DNA of 64,000 nt, from positions 5,766,001-5,830,000 of the forward strand of contig NZ_JALDST010000001.1 of NCBI RefSeq assembly GCF_022747945.1, given 5' to 3'. Positions 39,199 to 48,132 of this stretch are shown piece by piece. The position numbers and the translations under genes were made by a program. Origin of the DNA: Micromonospora sp. R77 (GTDB taxonomy: Bacteria; Actinomycetota; Actinomycetes; Mycobacteriales; Micromonosporaceae). How positions within the stretch are numbered: position 1 is the stretch's first letter; every line of letters starts with the position of its first letter. The notes under the pieces are model-generated. The model had not been told where the DNA came from and did no database searches. It saw only the letters and a list, made by a program, of their open reading frames with translations.

Positions 39199-40637
39199 CG
39201 GCGCGCACCCTGGAGCGCTCCGGGACGCGGCTGCTGGTCCCCGCCCTCACGTTCATCGGCCTGGTCGTGGCGGTGGTCGCCAGCCTCGGGACGCCGCTGA
39301 TCACCAGTGTGGCGACCACGTTCCACGTCTCGCTCGACAGCGCGCAGTGGACGCTGACCGTCGCGCTGCTGAGCGGCGCCCTCGCCACGCCCGTCCTGGG
39401 CCGGCTCGGAGCCGGTCCGCACCGACGGGCCACGATCCTCGCCACGCTGGCGATCGTCGTCGCCGGCAGTGCGCTCACCGTGCTGCCGCTGCCGTTCGCG
39501 TGGCTGCTCATCGGCCGGGCCGCCCAAGGCGTCGGGCTCGGCCTGACGGCGCTGATGATGGGTGTGGCCCGGGACCATCTTCCCGAGGAGCGCAGCGCGG
39601 CCACGATCGCCCTGATCTCGGTGGTCTCGATCATCGGCGCCGGCGTCGGCTACCCGCTCACCGCCCTGCTCGCCGAGATCGGCGGCGTACGGGCTGCGTA
39701 CGGACTCGGTCTGTTCCTCACCGCTGTCGCCTTCCTCGTCGCGTGGCGTTCCGTACCCGTGGCTCCCGAAGGCCGCTCCGCTCACCTGAACGTGACGGGT
39801 GCGCTCGTCCTGGCGGGCGGGCTGTTCCTCGTCCTGTTCCTGGCCAGCCAGCGGAGCCTGTGGAGCCGTCACCTCGCCACGGCGATGGTGCTCGCCGTCG
39901 TCGCCGTGCTCCTGCTGTGCGTCTGGACCGTCTCCGAGCTGCGCAGCAGGACGCCCCTGATCGACGTCCGGGCGGTACGGCACCCGGCGGTGGCCGGAGC
40001 GAACATCGCCATGTTCGTCGGCGGGAGCGGCATGTACCTTCTGCTCACGCTCATCACGCGGTACGCGCAGACGCCGCGCAGCGCCGGCTACGGCTTCGGG
40101 CTGTCCACCTTCGTCGCCGGGCTGGTCCTCGTCCCGTTCTCGGTGTCGGGGTTCGTCGCCGGCAAGCTCACGCCCCGGGTGCGGACGCTGATCGACGCGC
40201 CCTTCCTCCTGGCCGGCAGCGCCCTCGTCGTCGGCAGCGGGTTCGTCCTGTTCGCCGCGGCCCGGTCGAACCTGGCCGAACTGCTCGCCGCGATGGGGGT
40301 GCTGGGCTTCGGCGTCGGCAGCTTCTCAGCCGCGATGCCCGACGTCATCCTGGCCGTCACGCCCGTGAGCGAGACGTCGAGCGCGATGAGCTTCAACTAC
40401 GTCGTCCGCAGCGTCGGGTACTCCCTGGGCAGCGCGACAGGCGGCCTGGTCCTGGCCACCGGCACCGGTCGTCTCTTCCCCGACGACCACGCCTACACCA
40501 CCGCGGCGCTGATCGGCATCGCCGCGATGGCGGTCACCGCCATGGCCGCCACCGCTCTCGCCCGCCACCGCCCGCCGGAGATCGACCCCGGCGCCGCCAC
40601 GGCCGGCGGGCCGAGTCGGCGCCGGTCGGGCCGCTGA
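39195..40637 (+). CDS. MFS multidrug exporter controlled by the MarR gene
   Basis: This 480-residue major facilitator pump has about 14 hydrophobic segments and is of DHA2 type. The first helix block is PALTFIGLVVAVVASLGTPLITSVATTFHVS. Loop motif A is weak (GRLGAGPHRRAT), and the antiporter-like motif C region is SIIGAGVGYPLTALLAEIGG. The GTG at 39195 overlaps the marR stop by four bases, so the two are translationally coupled. Expected role is efflux of a compound sensed by the MarR protein. The substrate is unknown. Confidence 0.9.
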   Translation: MTARTLERSGTRLLVPALTFIGLVVAVVASLGTPLITSVATTFHVSLDSAQWTLTVALLSGALATPVLGRLGAGPHRRATILATLAIVVAGSALTVLPLPFAWLLIGRAAQGVGLGLTALMMGVARDHLPEERSAATIALISVVSIIGAGVGYPLTALLAEIGGVRAAYGLGLFLTAVAFLVAWRSVPVAPEGRSAHLNVTGALVLAGGLFLVLFLASQRSLWSRHLATAMVLAVVAVLLLCVWTVSELRSRTPLIDVRAVRHPAVAGANIAMFVGGSGMYLLLTLITRYAQTPRSAGYGFGLSTFVAGLVLVPFSVSGFVAGKLTPRVRTLIDAPFLLAGSALVVGSGFVLFAAARSNLAELLAAMGVLGFGVGSFSAAMPDVILAVTPVSETSSAMSFNYVVRSVGYSLGSATGGLVLATGTGRLFPDDHAYTTAALIGIAAMAVTAMAATALARHRPPEIDPGAATAGGPSRRRSGR

Positions 40638-40740
40638 CCGGCTCGCCGGAACGGCAGCGACCCCGTCGTCCTGCCCGGTGCAGTCACCTGTGCGACCTCG
40701 GGTGGTGGCCTGCCGGCGGCGAGAAGGCGGCACCGGCGGG

Positions 40741-42135
40741 TCAGGCCGGCCGCCAGGCGGGTGTCGCTGCCCCACGGGGTCGGGGGCGTGGCCCAGGTGG
40801 CCGGGCCGCCCGGCAGGGTGACCGGTGGTCGGGCGTACCGGAACCGGCCCACCGTCGAGTCCCGCTCGTCGCACCAGGGGTCCGGGTCCACGGTGCCGCC
40901 CGGGTCGCCCGGCGTCGGCGGGCAGCTCGTGCAGCAGCCAGCGGGCGGTACGCGCCAGCGCACCTCGACGCTCCAGGCGCCGCCCTGCCGGCCGCGTTGC
41001 GTCACGGCGCGCAGCACCGCCGCGGCGAGCAGGTAACCGGTGCCGTGGTCCGGGCCTGCGCGGGCAGCGCGCCGGGCACCGTCCACCCGGCGCTCGACGT
41101 CGGCGATGCCGGTCGCCGCCTGTACGAGGCTGTCGAAACCGCGTCGCCGCGCCCACGGCCCACCACGCCCCCAGGCCGACAGCCGGGCCACCACCAGATC
41201 CGGGCGGTGGCGCCGCAACGTGTCCGGGTCGAGCCCGAGGCGGTCCAGGGCGGCCGGCCGGTAGCCGGTGACCAGCACGTCGGCGTCGGCGAGCAGCGCG
41301 GTGAAGCGGGACCGGTCGGCGGGGTCCCGCAGGTCCAGCAGGGTGGAGCGTTTACCGCTGCCGGTGTCCAGGTGCTGCGCGGTGATCTCGGGCAGCCGGG
41401 GGTCGTCCACCCGGAGCACGTCCGCGCCGAGCAGCGCGAGGACGCGGGTCGCCACCGGTCCGGCGATCACCCGGGTCAGGTCGAGCACCCGCAGGCCGGC
41501 GGCGGGCAGCAGCGGACGCGTCGGCTCCGGGGGCAGCCGTCGGGCGGCGGCCGGGGCGTCGAGGCGCAGGTCGACCAGCGGCTCACCCGCCACCGCCACC
41601 CCCTGCGGATGCCCGCTCCACCCGTCGGGGCACGGACCGCCACGGCGAGCCCGTCGGCGGCGGTGACGAGTCGCTCGACCTCCGCCGCCGACGCGCCGCC
41701 GATCCGGTCGGCCAGCTCGGTCGCGAGCCGGGCGTCGTCGGTGCGGGCCGGATCCGCGCCCAGCGCGGTCAGCAGCCGGTGCCGGTGGTGCGGATAGTTG
41801 GCATGGGTCCGCACCCACCCGTCGGTGGTGCGCCAGAACCGGGACAGCGGCGCGAACTCCTCGAACGCCACCCCGTCCAGGCGCAGGTGCCGCTCGCTGG
41901 TGAACGCCGTCGCGACCGCGGCGGTCTGCACGGGCAGACGTCCGACGGGCGGCGCACCCCGGGCGTACGCCAACTCCACGGCCGCCAGTCCGGCGGCGGC
42001 GACCGTGGCGACGGCGAGGTCGGCCACGGGCAGCCGGGCCGGCAGCACGCCCGCCGGTCCCCGCACGTCCACCTGCTCGGCGTCCGCCGGGTCGCCGCCG
42101 AGGGCCGTCCAGGCGGCCCGGATGGCGTCGGTCAT
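40741..42135 (-). pseudogene. CaiB/BaiF family (class III) CoA-transferase, frameshifted
   Basis: This is a family III CoA-transferase of about 465 residues if repaired. The first frame gives TDAIRAAWTALGGDPADAEQ to DRIGGASAAEVERLV, including RFWRTTDGWVRTHANYPHH. Near 41600 coding moves to another frame that carries LRVLDLTRVIAGPVATRVLALLGADVLRVD, the diagnostic family block, and SGKRSTLLDLRD. Around 40960 a short piece (LARTARWLLHELPADAG) is in the third frame before returning. The 3' end is therefore not resolved: 40741 is a stop in the initial frame that matches the usual length. The gene is convergent with the MFS gene. The ATG at 42135 is the start. Substrate is unknown; the breaks may be sequencing indels. 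Confidence 0.7.
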
Positions 42136-42162
42136 CGGCTCATTGTCGTACGTCCCGGCGGG

Positions 42163-44511
42163 TCACCGTGGCCCCCTGCTCCGGGACGGCGACAGGCTGG
42201 GCGTCGGGCTCAGCGTGGGGGAGAGGTCGGGCGTCGGTAGTGGCCTGCCGGTCGGGCTCGTCGTGATGCAGGGCCGCCGGTCGCAGGTCGGCCGGACGGT
42301 GCTCGGGCTCGGTGAGGCGCTGGTCGGGCTCGGTGCCGCCGTGGTCGGGTCGGCGGTCCGCGGTGCGGAGCTGGGCTCCGGGGTGTCGTTCGGGAAGCGG
42401 GGCTCGCCGAACCGGTACTTGTCGGGGTCGAGCTTGAGCGCCGCGGTGGCCTGTTCCATGAACTGCCGCCAGATCGGTCCCGCGCCGGTGGAGCCGAACA
42501 CCTGGTAGCTGCCGTCCTTCGTCCGCAGCGGCTTGCCGTCGACGGTGCCGAGCCACACCGACGCGGCGAGCGCCCCGGTGTAACCGACCATCCAGGTGTG
42601 CACGTTCTGCGTGGTGCTCTGCCCGGCCTGCCAGGTGCCGGTCTTGCCGGCGGAGTCCCAGCCGTTGTCCAGCTTGGCGGCCTTCACCCGGCGCAGCGCC
42701 CAGTCGAGCTGGTCGACGGCCTCGGCGTCGAGCCCGACGTCGGTCTGCTTGAGCGCCTCCTGGTAGATGCGGTCGTCGCCCTTGGTCACCGAGCGGACGA
42801 AGTGCGACTCGGCGCGCTTGCCGCCGGCGGCGAAGGTGGCCATCCCGTTGGCGTGGTCCTGCACGGTGATGCCGTACTGGCCGATGCCGACCTCGGTGGA
42901 GAACTGGCGGGCCACCTGGTCGGGGTCCTGGCCGCGCAGGTCCACCCGCTTCGGCCGGGGGCTGCCCTTCTCCACCGCCCACATCGAGTCGACGCCGGCC
43001 CGGGTGGCCATGTCGATCACCTTCGCGGTGCCCAGCTTCTCGGTCAGCTCGAAGTAGGTGACGTTCAGCGAGGCGACGGTGGCCTCCCACAGCGCGCAGT
43101 CCGGCTGGCAGGGCGCGCGTTCGGCGTTGCGGATCGGGCCGGCGGGGCTGTCCTTGGTGCGTCCCGACTCCGGGAACTCCTTGGTCTCCGGCGAGTCGAA
43201 GTGCTGCTTGACCGAGATCTTGTCCTTCACGGCGGCCGCCAGGTCGTACACCTTGAAGGAGGAGCCCGGCGGGTGCTGGCCGAAACCGCGGGCCTCGCCG
43301 TTCTCGTCGTAGTACCAGCCGGCGTAGTCGGCGCCGGACCCGTCGTTGCCGCCGTAGTAGCCGAGCACCCGGCCGGTGCCGGGCTCCACCGCGACCAGCG
43401 CGGCCTGCCAGTTCTTCGGCTGGCCACGGACCGCCTCCGGGGCGCTGTCCCGGCGGATGTCCGCGGCGGCCTCGGCGGCGTCCTGGACCCGCTTGTCGAT
43501 CGTCGTGACGATCTTGAAACCGCCGTCGCGCAGGTAGTCGGCGGGCTTGCCCCGGAACTGCTCGGTCTGCCGCAGCTCACTGAGCACGTGGTTGACCACC
43601 AGCCCGGTCGGTCGGTCCAGGCCCGACCGGCCGGCGTTCCGGTCGATCGGCTTGACCGAGTCCGGGTACGCGAGGTTCGCGGCCTGCTCGGCCGTCAGGT
43701 AGCCGAGCTTCACCATCCCGTCGCGGATGTAGTTCCACCGGTCGATCGAGTTCTGCTTCGCCGTCGCGTTGCGCGCCGGGTCGTAACCGGGCTGGCCCTC
43801 CGGATCGTTCGGGTCCGCCTCGGGCTGCTTCACCATCGCGCAGAGCACCATCGCCTCCGCCACGGTGAGCTGCTGCGCCGCCGGGGCGTCCCGGCGCACC
43901 GTCTTGCCGAAGTACGTCTGCGCCGCCGCCTCGATGCCGTACGCGCCCCGGCCGAAGGGCACCGTGTTCAGGTAGAAGCCGAGGATCTCGTCCTTGGAGT
44001 ACTTGTCGTCGAGCTTCCAGGCGATCACCGCCTCGCGCAGCTTCCGCGAGTACGTCACGCCCTTGAGGTCCGCGGCCACCCGCGCGTACTGCTGGGTGAT
44101 CGTCGACGCGCCCTGCCGCTGGCCGCCGGTGACGTTCGACCAGGCGGCGCGGAGCACACCGCTGAAGTCGATGCCCTTGTTCTTCCAGAACGTCCGGTCC
44201 TCGGCCGCCACGATCGCCTGCTTGGCGGAGTCGTTCATCTCGCCGTACGGCACGATCGTCCGGTTCTCGGTGCCGAGCGTGGCCATCTTGGTCCGACCGT
44301 CGGCGTAGTACACGGTCGTGGACTCCGGCAGTTTCAGGTCGGTGGGCGTGGGCACGCTGTCGACGTAGTAGCCGCCGGCCACCAGGCCGGAGCCGGCGAG
44401 CAGCGCGAACACCGCCAGGAAGACCAGGACCCGGTTCCGCCGTCGGTTCCGCCCCGTCGGGGCGACCCGGGCCCCACCGCTGTCGTTGTCACCGTCAGAA
44501 ATCACCCGCAC
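42163..44511 (-). CDS. Bifunctional class A penicillin-binding protein (transglycosylase/transpeptidase)
   Basis: This membrane-anchored cell-wall synthase polymerises glycan strands and cross-links peptides outside the membrane. The 782-residue protein has a cytosolic basic tail and one membrane helix (about residues 28-50). The GT51 domain carries the catalytic AAEDRTFW glutamate, GASTITQQYARV and KLREAVIAWKLDDKYSKDEILGFYLN. The transpeptidase domain carries PGSSFK (SxxK), SLN and KTGTWQAG. A Pro/Ser/Thr-rich tail follows. The start at 44511 is a GTG; a second in-frame GTG lies two codons later. It stands alone between the CoA-transferase and the DUF574 methyltransferase. Confidence 0.95.
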   Translation of the reverse strand: MRVISDGDNDSGGARVAPTGRNRRRNRVLVFLAVFALLAGSGLVAGGYYVDSVPTPTDLKLPESTTVYYADGRTKMATLGTENRTIVPYGEMNDSAKQAIVAAEDRTFWKNKGIDFSGVLRAAWSNVTGGQRQGASTITQQYARVAADLKGVTYSRKLREAVIAWKLDDKYSKDEILGFYLNTVPFGRGAYGIEAAAQTYFGKTVRRDAPAAQQLTVAEAMVLCAMVKQPEADPNDPEGQPGYDPARNATAKQNSIDRWNYIRDGMVKLGYLTAEQAANLAYPDSVKPIDRNAGRSGLDRPTGLVVNHVLSELRQTEQFRGKPADYLRDGGFKIVTTIDKRVQDAAEAAADIRRDSAPEAVRGQPKNWQAALVAVEPGTGRVLGYYGGNDGSGADYAGWYYDENGEARGFGQHPPGSSFKVYDLAAAVKDKISVKQHFDSPETKEFPESGRTKDSPAGPIRNAERAPCQPDCALWEATVASLNVTYFELTEKLGTAKVIDMATRAGVDSMWAVEKGSPRPKRVDLRGQDPDQVARQFSTEVGIGQYGITVQDHANGMATFAAGGKRAESHFVRSVTKGDDRIYQEALKQTDVGLDAEAVDQLDWALRRVKAAKLDNGWDSAGKTGTWQAGQSTTQNVHTWMVGYTGALAASVWLGTVDGKPLRTKDGSYQVFGSTGAGPIWRQFMEQATAALKLDPDKYRFGEPRFPNDTPEPSSAPRTADPTTAAPSPTSASPSPSTVRPTCDRRPCITTSPTGRPLPTPDLSPTLSPTPSLSPSRSRGPR

Positions 44512-44680
44512 GCGTTACCCTCCGGCAGCTCCGCCGAATCATGACGCCCGGCCTCCCGTCGCAGGTCAGCCGGTCAGGCAGTCCGTCGCGCCGGCCCGCC
44601 GTCCGCGATCGTAACGGCCCGCCACCGCCGTGCCGAACCTCTCGACCGCCCACCGTCGGTCCGGCAGGGGCGGCGACGGG

Positions 44681-45499
44681 TCAGGCGGGGTGCGGCAGTC
44701 GGGCGACCAGCCCGTACCCGGGGAAGTGGGCGGACGGCGGGTCGTCCGGCTCCGGCCGCCAGGCCGGGCACGCCACGATCCCGGGCGGCACCAGCTCCCA
44801 CCCGCGCAGCATCGCGTCCAGCGTCTCCCGGCTGCGCATCGTCACCGCGCTGTCGGCCCGGGCATAGATCGACTGTGCGTCCCGCAGGCCGGCCGGCGGG
44901 CGACCGTCGTCGCTGGCGTGGGAGACCGCCACGTGGCTGCCCGGGGCGAGCGCGTCCCGCAGGTCGGCCAGGACGGCGCCGGCGGTGGCGTCGTCCGGGA
45001 CGAAGTGCAGGGCGGCGACGAGCAGCACCGCCACCGGGCGGTCCAGGTCGAGCAGGTCCGCCACCACCGGATGGGCGAGTACGTCACCGACCCGCCGCAG
45101 GTCCCCGGCGACGGCCGCCGCGTACGGGTGCCCGGTGAGGATGGCCTGCGAGTGCGCCACCGCCACCGGGTCGATGTCGACGTGGACGACCCGCGCCTCG
45201 GGATTGATCCCGGCGGTGATCTCGTGCACGTTGCCGGCGGTCGGGATGCCCGAGCCGAGGTCGAGGAACTGGTCGATGCCGGCCTCGCCGGCCAGGTGGC
45301 GCACCGCCCGACCGAGGAACCGGCGGTTCTCCCGCAGCACGGCCGGCAGGTGCGGCATCGCGGCGATCGCCTGCTCCGCCACCGCCCGGTCCGCGGCGAA
45401 GTTGTGCGACCCGCCGAGCATGTAGTCGTAGATCCGGGAGGACGTCGGCGTGGTGATGTCGACCCCCGGCGGTGCCCAGCCCGGCCGCTCCATCCGCAC
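44681..45499 (-). CDS. DUF574 family SAM-dependent methyltransferase
   Basis: This cytosolic protein of 272 residues belongs to the actinobacterial S-adenosyl methyltransferase group DUF574. It contains TPTSSRIYDYMLGGSHNFAADR, the family-specific N-terminal signature, then IDQFLDLGSGIPTAGNVHE (SAM-binding motif I), VVHVDIDPVAVAHS and VAVLLVAALHFVPD. The substrate is unknown. These genes are numerous in Streptomyces and Micromonospora and often occur near regulators. The GTG at 45499 follows GAGGGAACGAG; an ATG two codons in is possible. It diverges from the lipid kinase-like gene. Confidence 0.92.
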   Translation of the reverse strand: MRMERPGWAPPGVDITTPTSSRIYDYMLGGSHNFAADRAVAEQAIAAMPHLPAVLRENRRFLGRAVRHLAGEAGIDQFLDLGSGIPTAGNVHEITAGINPEARVVHVDIDPVAVAHSQAILTGHPYAAAVAGDLRRVGDVLAHPVVADLLDLDRPVAVLLVAALHFVPDDATAGAVLADLRDALAPGSHVAVSHASDDGRPPAGLRDAQSIYARADSAVTMRSRETLDAMLRGWELVPPGIVACPAWRPEPDDPPSAHFPGYGLVARLPHPA

Positions 45500-45630
45500 A
45501 CCTCGTTCCCTCGACGGTGGACCGCGTCGAGTCTAGGCCGCCCGGCGGCGCGCGGGCGGCCCGCCGACCGGCGGTCGCCGACTGCCCGCTCATGGCGTGG
45601 CGCGGCGACCGTCGGGGTACCACCGGTGCC

Positions 45631-46569
45631 ATGAGTACGAGCACCGCCACCGCACCCGCGACCGGCACGGACGTCACCCGGCCGGTCGGCACCGTCGCGG
45701 TCGTCGCGCACCGGAAGAAGACCTTCGGCGGTGGCCTCGACGAGCTGCGCGCCACCCTGGTCGCCGCCGGGGTCGGGCGCCTGCTCTGGTACGAGGTGCC
45801 GAAGAGCCGCAAGGCGCCGAAGAAGGTCCGCAAGGCGCTGGAGTCCGGCGCCGAGCTGCTCCTGGTCTGGGGCGGCGACGGGATGGTGCAACGCTGCGCC
45901 GACACCCTCGCCGGTTCCGGGGTGCCGATGGGGATCCTGCCCGCCGGCACGGCGAACCTCTTCGCCACCAACCTCGGCATCCCCGTCGACCTGCCCGAGG
46001 CGGTCCGGATCGGGCTGCACGGGCGTCGCCGGGAGTTGGACCTGGGCCGGATCAACGGCGAGCACTTCGCGGTGATGGCCGGCGCCGGTTTCGACGGGGA
46101 CCTGATCCGCGAGGCCGACCGGAAGCTCAAGGGCAAGCTCGGCCGCGTCGCGTACGTCTGGACCGGGCTGCGGCACGTCCGTGGCGAGCTGGTCCGCACC
46201 CGGGTCCGGGTCGACGGCACCGACTGGTTCGACGGCGAGGCGAGCTGTGTGCTCTTCGGCAACGTCGGCACGATCACCGGTGGCATCCCTGCCTTCGACG
46301 ACGCCCGCCCCGACGACGGCGCGCTGGAGATCGGCGTCTCCACCGCGGACGGCGCGATCGACTGGGCCCGGACGTTGGGCCGGATGGCCGCCGGCCGGTC
46401 GGAGGAGTCGCCGTTCGTGCGGATCACCCGGGGTCGGAAGGTGACCGTGCGGTTCGCGCAGCCGAAGACGTACGAGCTGGACGGCGGGGCGCGCGGCACC
46501 GCGAGGCGGCTGAAGGTGCGGGTGGTGCCGGGGGCGCTGACGGTCTGCTGCCCGGACCACCCGGCCTGA
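45631..46569 (+). CDS. Diacylglycerol kinase family lipid kinase
   Basis: This 312-residue protein is of the DagK/YegS catalytic family, which phosphorylates diacylglycerol or related lipids at the membrane. It shows WGGDGMVQRCADTL (the GGDG nucleotide motif), GILPAGTANLFATNLGIP, the family's second signature, and the AGAGFDGDLI strand and acidic residues of the second domain. The first 20 residues form a flexible tail. The ATG at 45631 begins just after GGTACCACCGGTGCC, without a clear ribosome site. It is followed 32 bp later by a nucleotidyltransferase gene on the same strand. Lipid specificity cannot be predicted. Confidence 0.9.
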   Translation: MSTSTATAPATGTDVTRPVGTVAVVAHRKKTFGGGLDELRATLVAAGVGRLLWYEVPKSRKAPKKVRKALESGAELLLVWGGDGMVQRCADTLAGSGVPMGILPAGTANLFATNLGIPVDLPEAVRIGLHGRRRELDLGRINGEHFAVMAGAGFDGDLIREADRKLKGKLGRVAYVWTGLRHVRGELVRTRVRVDGTDWFDGEASCVLFGNVGTITGGIPAFDDARPDDGALEIGVSTADGAIDWARTLGRMAAGRSEESPFVRITRGRKVTVRFAQPKTYELDGGARGTARRLKVRVVPGALTVCCPDHPA

Positions 46570-46601
46570 CCGTACGGCCCGCCGGCGGGCAGGATGCCGG
46601 C

Positions 46602-47375
46602 ATGGACGAGCAGCTGCGCGGCTACCTGACCGAGCTGGTGGACCGTGCCCGGGACGTGCTCGGCGACGAACTCGTCGGCGCGTACGCGGCCGGTTCGGTC
46701 GGCCTGGCCGCGTACCAGCCGGGGCGCAGCGACGTGGACGTGGCGCTGGTGGTCGCCCGGCCTCTGGCCGGCGCGGCGAAGCGGGCGCTGGTGGCCCGGC
46801 TGCGGCACGAGGCGTTGCCCTGCCCGGCGCGCGGTCTGGAACTGGTCGTCTACCGCCGGGACGTCGCCGGGTCGGGCACCCCGGAGCCCGGCTTCGAGGT
46901 GGAGCTGAACAGCGGCCCGGCGATGCCCTTCCGGGCCACCTACGACCCGGCGGACCGGCCGGCCGCCGACGGGCGGTTCTGGTACGCCCTGGACCGGTCG
47001 ATCCTGCACTCGGGCGGGCTGGCGCTGCTGGGCCCGCCGGCCGACGACGTCTTCGCCGGACCCGCCCCGGACGAGCTGCGCCGGCTGCTGGTGACGGCGC
47101 TGCGCTGGTGGCTGGCGGTGCCCCTGCCCGAGGGGGACGCGCCCGCGCCGGGTGCCGAGGACGCGGTGCTGGGGGCGTGCCGGTCGCTGGTCCGGGTCCG
47201 GGACGGGGTGTGGGTGTCCAAGGTGGCCGCGGGGCGGCGGGTCGCCGACCTGGTCGGGCACGGCGACCTGCTCCGTCGTGCGGTCGCGGCCCGCAACGGC
47301 GGACCGCCGGTGGGCGCCGGTGAGGCGCGCGCGTTCCAGCGGTGGGTGCTCGGCCGGCTCGACGCCACGCACTGA
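46602..47375 (+). CDS. Nucleotidyltransferase of the aminoglycoside adenylyltransferase type
   Basis: This 257-residue protein has a pol-beta-type nucleotidyltransferase core: VGAYAAGSVGLAAYQPGRSDVDVALVV, which contains GS and the DxD metal pair. An all-helical C-terminal domain of the DUF4111/AadA type follows. Relatives include ANT(3'')/ANT(9) resistance enzymes, but many actinobacterial homologues are not proven to act on drugs. The acidic general-base residue region is VGAGEARAFQRWVLGRLD. The ATG at 46602 follows GCAGGATG. It is co-directional with the lipid kinase gene. Resistance should not be assumed from sequence alone. Confidence 0.85.
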   Translation: MDEQLRGYLTELVDRARDVLGDELVGAYAAGSVGLAAYQPGRSDVDVALVVARPLAGAAKRALVARLRHEALPCPARGLELVVYRRDVAGSGTPEPGFEVELNSGPAMPFRATYDPADRPAADGRFWYALDRSILHSGGLALLGPPADDVFAGPAPDELRRLLVTALRWWLAVPLPEGDAPAPGAEDAVLGACRSLVRVRDGVWVSKVAAGRRVADLVGHGDLLRRAVAARNGGPPVGAGEARAFQRWVLGRLDATH

Positions 47376-47514
47376 CGAGGAGGCGTCGCGCCGCTGGGTC
47401 TGACATACGACCACAGGGTGTCGTGCCGGCGACGATTTCAATAAGATCCCTGACCGTGCGTCATCAGACGTACACGTGACGTCAGGAAACGGGGGCTCAT
47501 GACGGGGAGTCGTT

Positions 47515-48132
47515 GTGGTCCGTACGCTGCTCGCACTCAAGGGCCGGCTGGTCCGGGGTGCGCTCGCCCACCTGCTGGCCGCTCAGGACGGCATCGAGGT
47601 GATCGGGGAGACCGGCACGCCGCACGGGTTCCGGGCCGCCGTCCGGGCTGAGCGCCCCGACGTGGTCGTCGTCGACGTCGACATGGTGGACTCGGAGCAG
47701 CTCGCCGACCTCGCCGGCACCGACCCGACCGACGGTTCGGACGGCGCCCGCCTGCTGGTGCTGGTGGAGCAGCGGCGGGCCGCGCGGCTCGGCCCGGTGC
47801 TCGCCGAGCACGGGCGGCGGGTCGGCTTCCTCAGCCGCGACGTGCCGCCCGACCGGATCGCCGACGGCGTCCGGCAGCTCGCCGACGGCCAGGTGGTGAT
47901 CGACCCCGACCTGGTCGTCGCGGCGCTCGAGGCGGACGGCAGCCCGTTCACCCGCCGGGAACGGGAGGTGCTCGACGCGGCGGCCGAGGGCCATCCGGTG
48001 CGGGAGATCGCCGATCGGCTGGCGCTGTCGGTGGGCACGGTCCGCAACCACCTGTCGCGGGTCATGGCGAAGACGGGAGCGCGGACCCGGCTCGAAGCGG
48101 TGCGGATCGCCCGGGAGTCGGGGTGGATCTGA
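47515..48132 (+). CDS. NarL/LuxR-type response regulator of the lanthipeptide locus (RamR-like)
   Basis: This 205-residue protein has a receiver domain (phosphoacceptor region VVVVDVDMVDS near residue 55) and a C-terminal LuxR helix-turn-helix (FTRREREVLDAAAEGHPVREIADRLALSVGTVRNHLSRVM). No sensor kinase is nearby, so it is an orphan. It sits at the end of a SapB-like lanthipeptide operon, convergent with the second ABC gene (stops overlap by about 70 bp). This is where Streptomyces ram loci carry ramR, the activator of the cluster. GTG at 47515 is decided by the frame. Upstream lies an AT-richer segment with GACGT-ACAC-style repeats near 47470-47490. Confidence 0.88.
   Translation: MVRTLLALKGRLVRGALAHLLAAQDGIEVIGETGTPHGFRAAVRAERPDVVVVDVDMVDSEQLADLAGTDPTDGSDGARLLVLVEQRRAARLGPVLAEHGRRVGFLSRDVPPDRIADGVRQLADGQVVIDPDLVVAALEADGSPFTRREREVLDAAAEGHPVREIADRLALSVGTVRNHLSRVMAKTGARTRLEAVRIARESGWI

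Noticed and set aside
46602..47375. Aminoglycoside resistance gene
   Set aside because: The fold is shared by many nucleotidyltransferases of unknown substrate, so resistance cannot be claimed from sequence.
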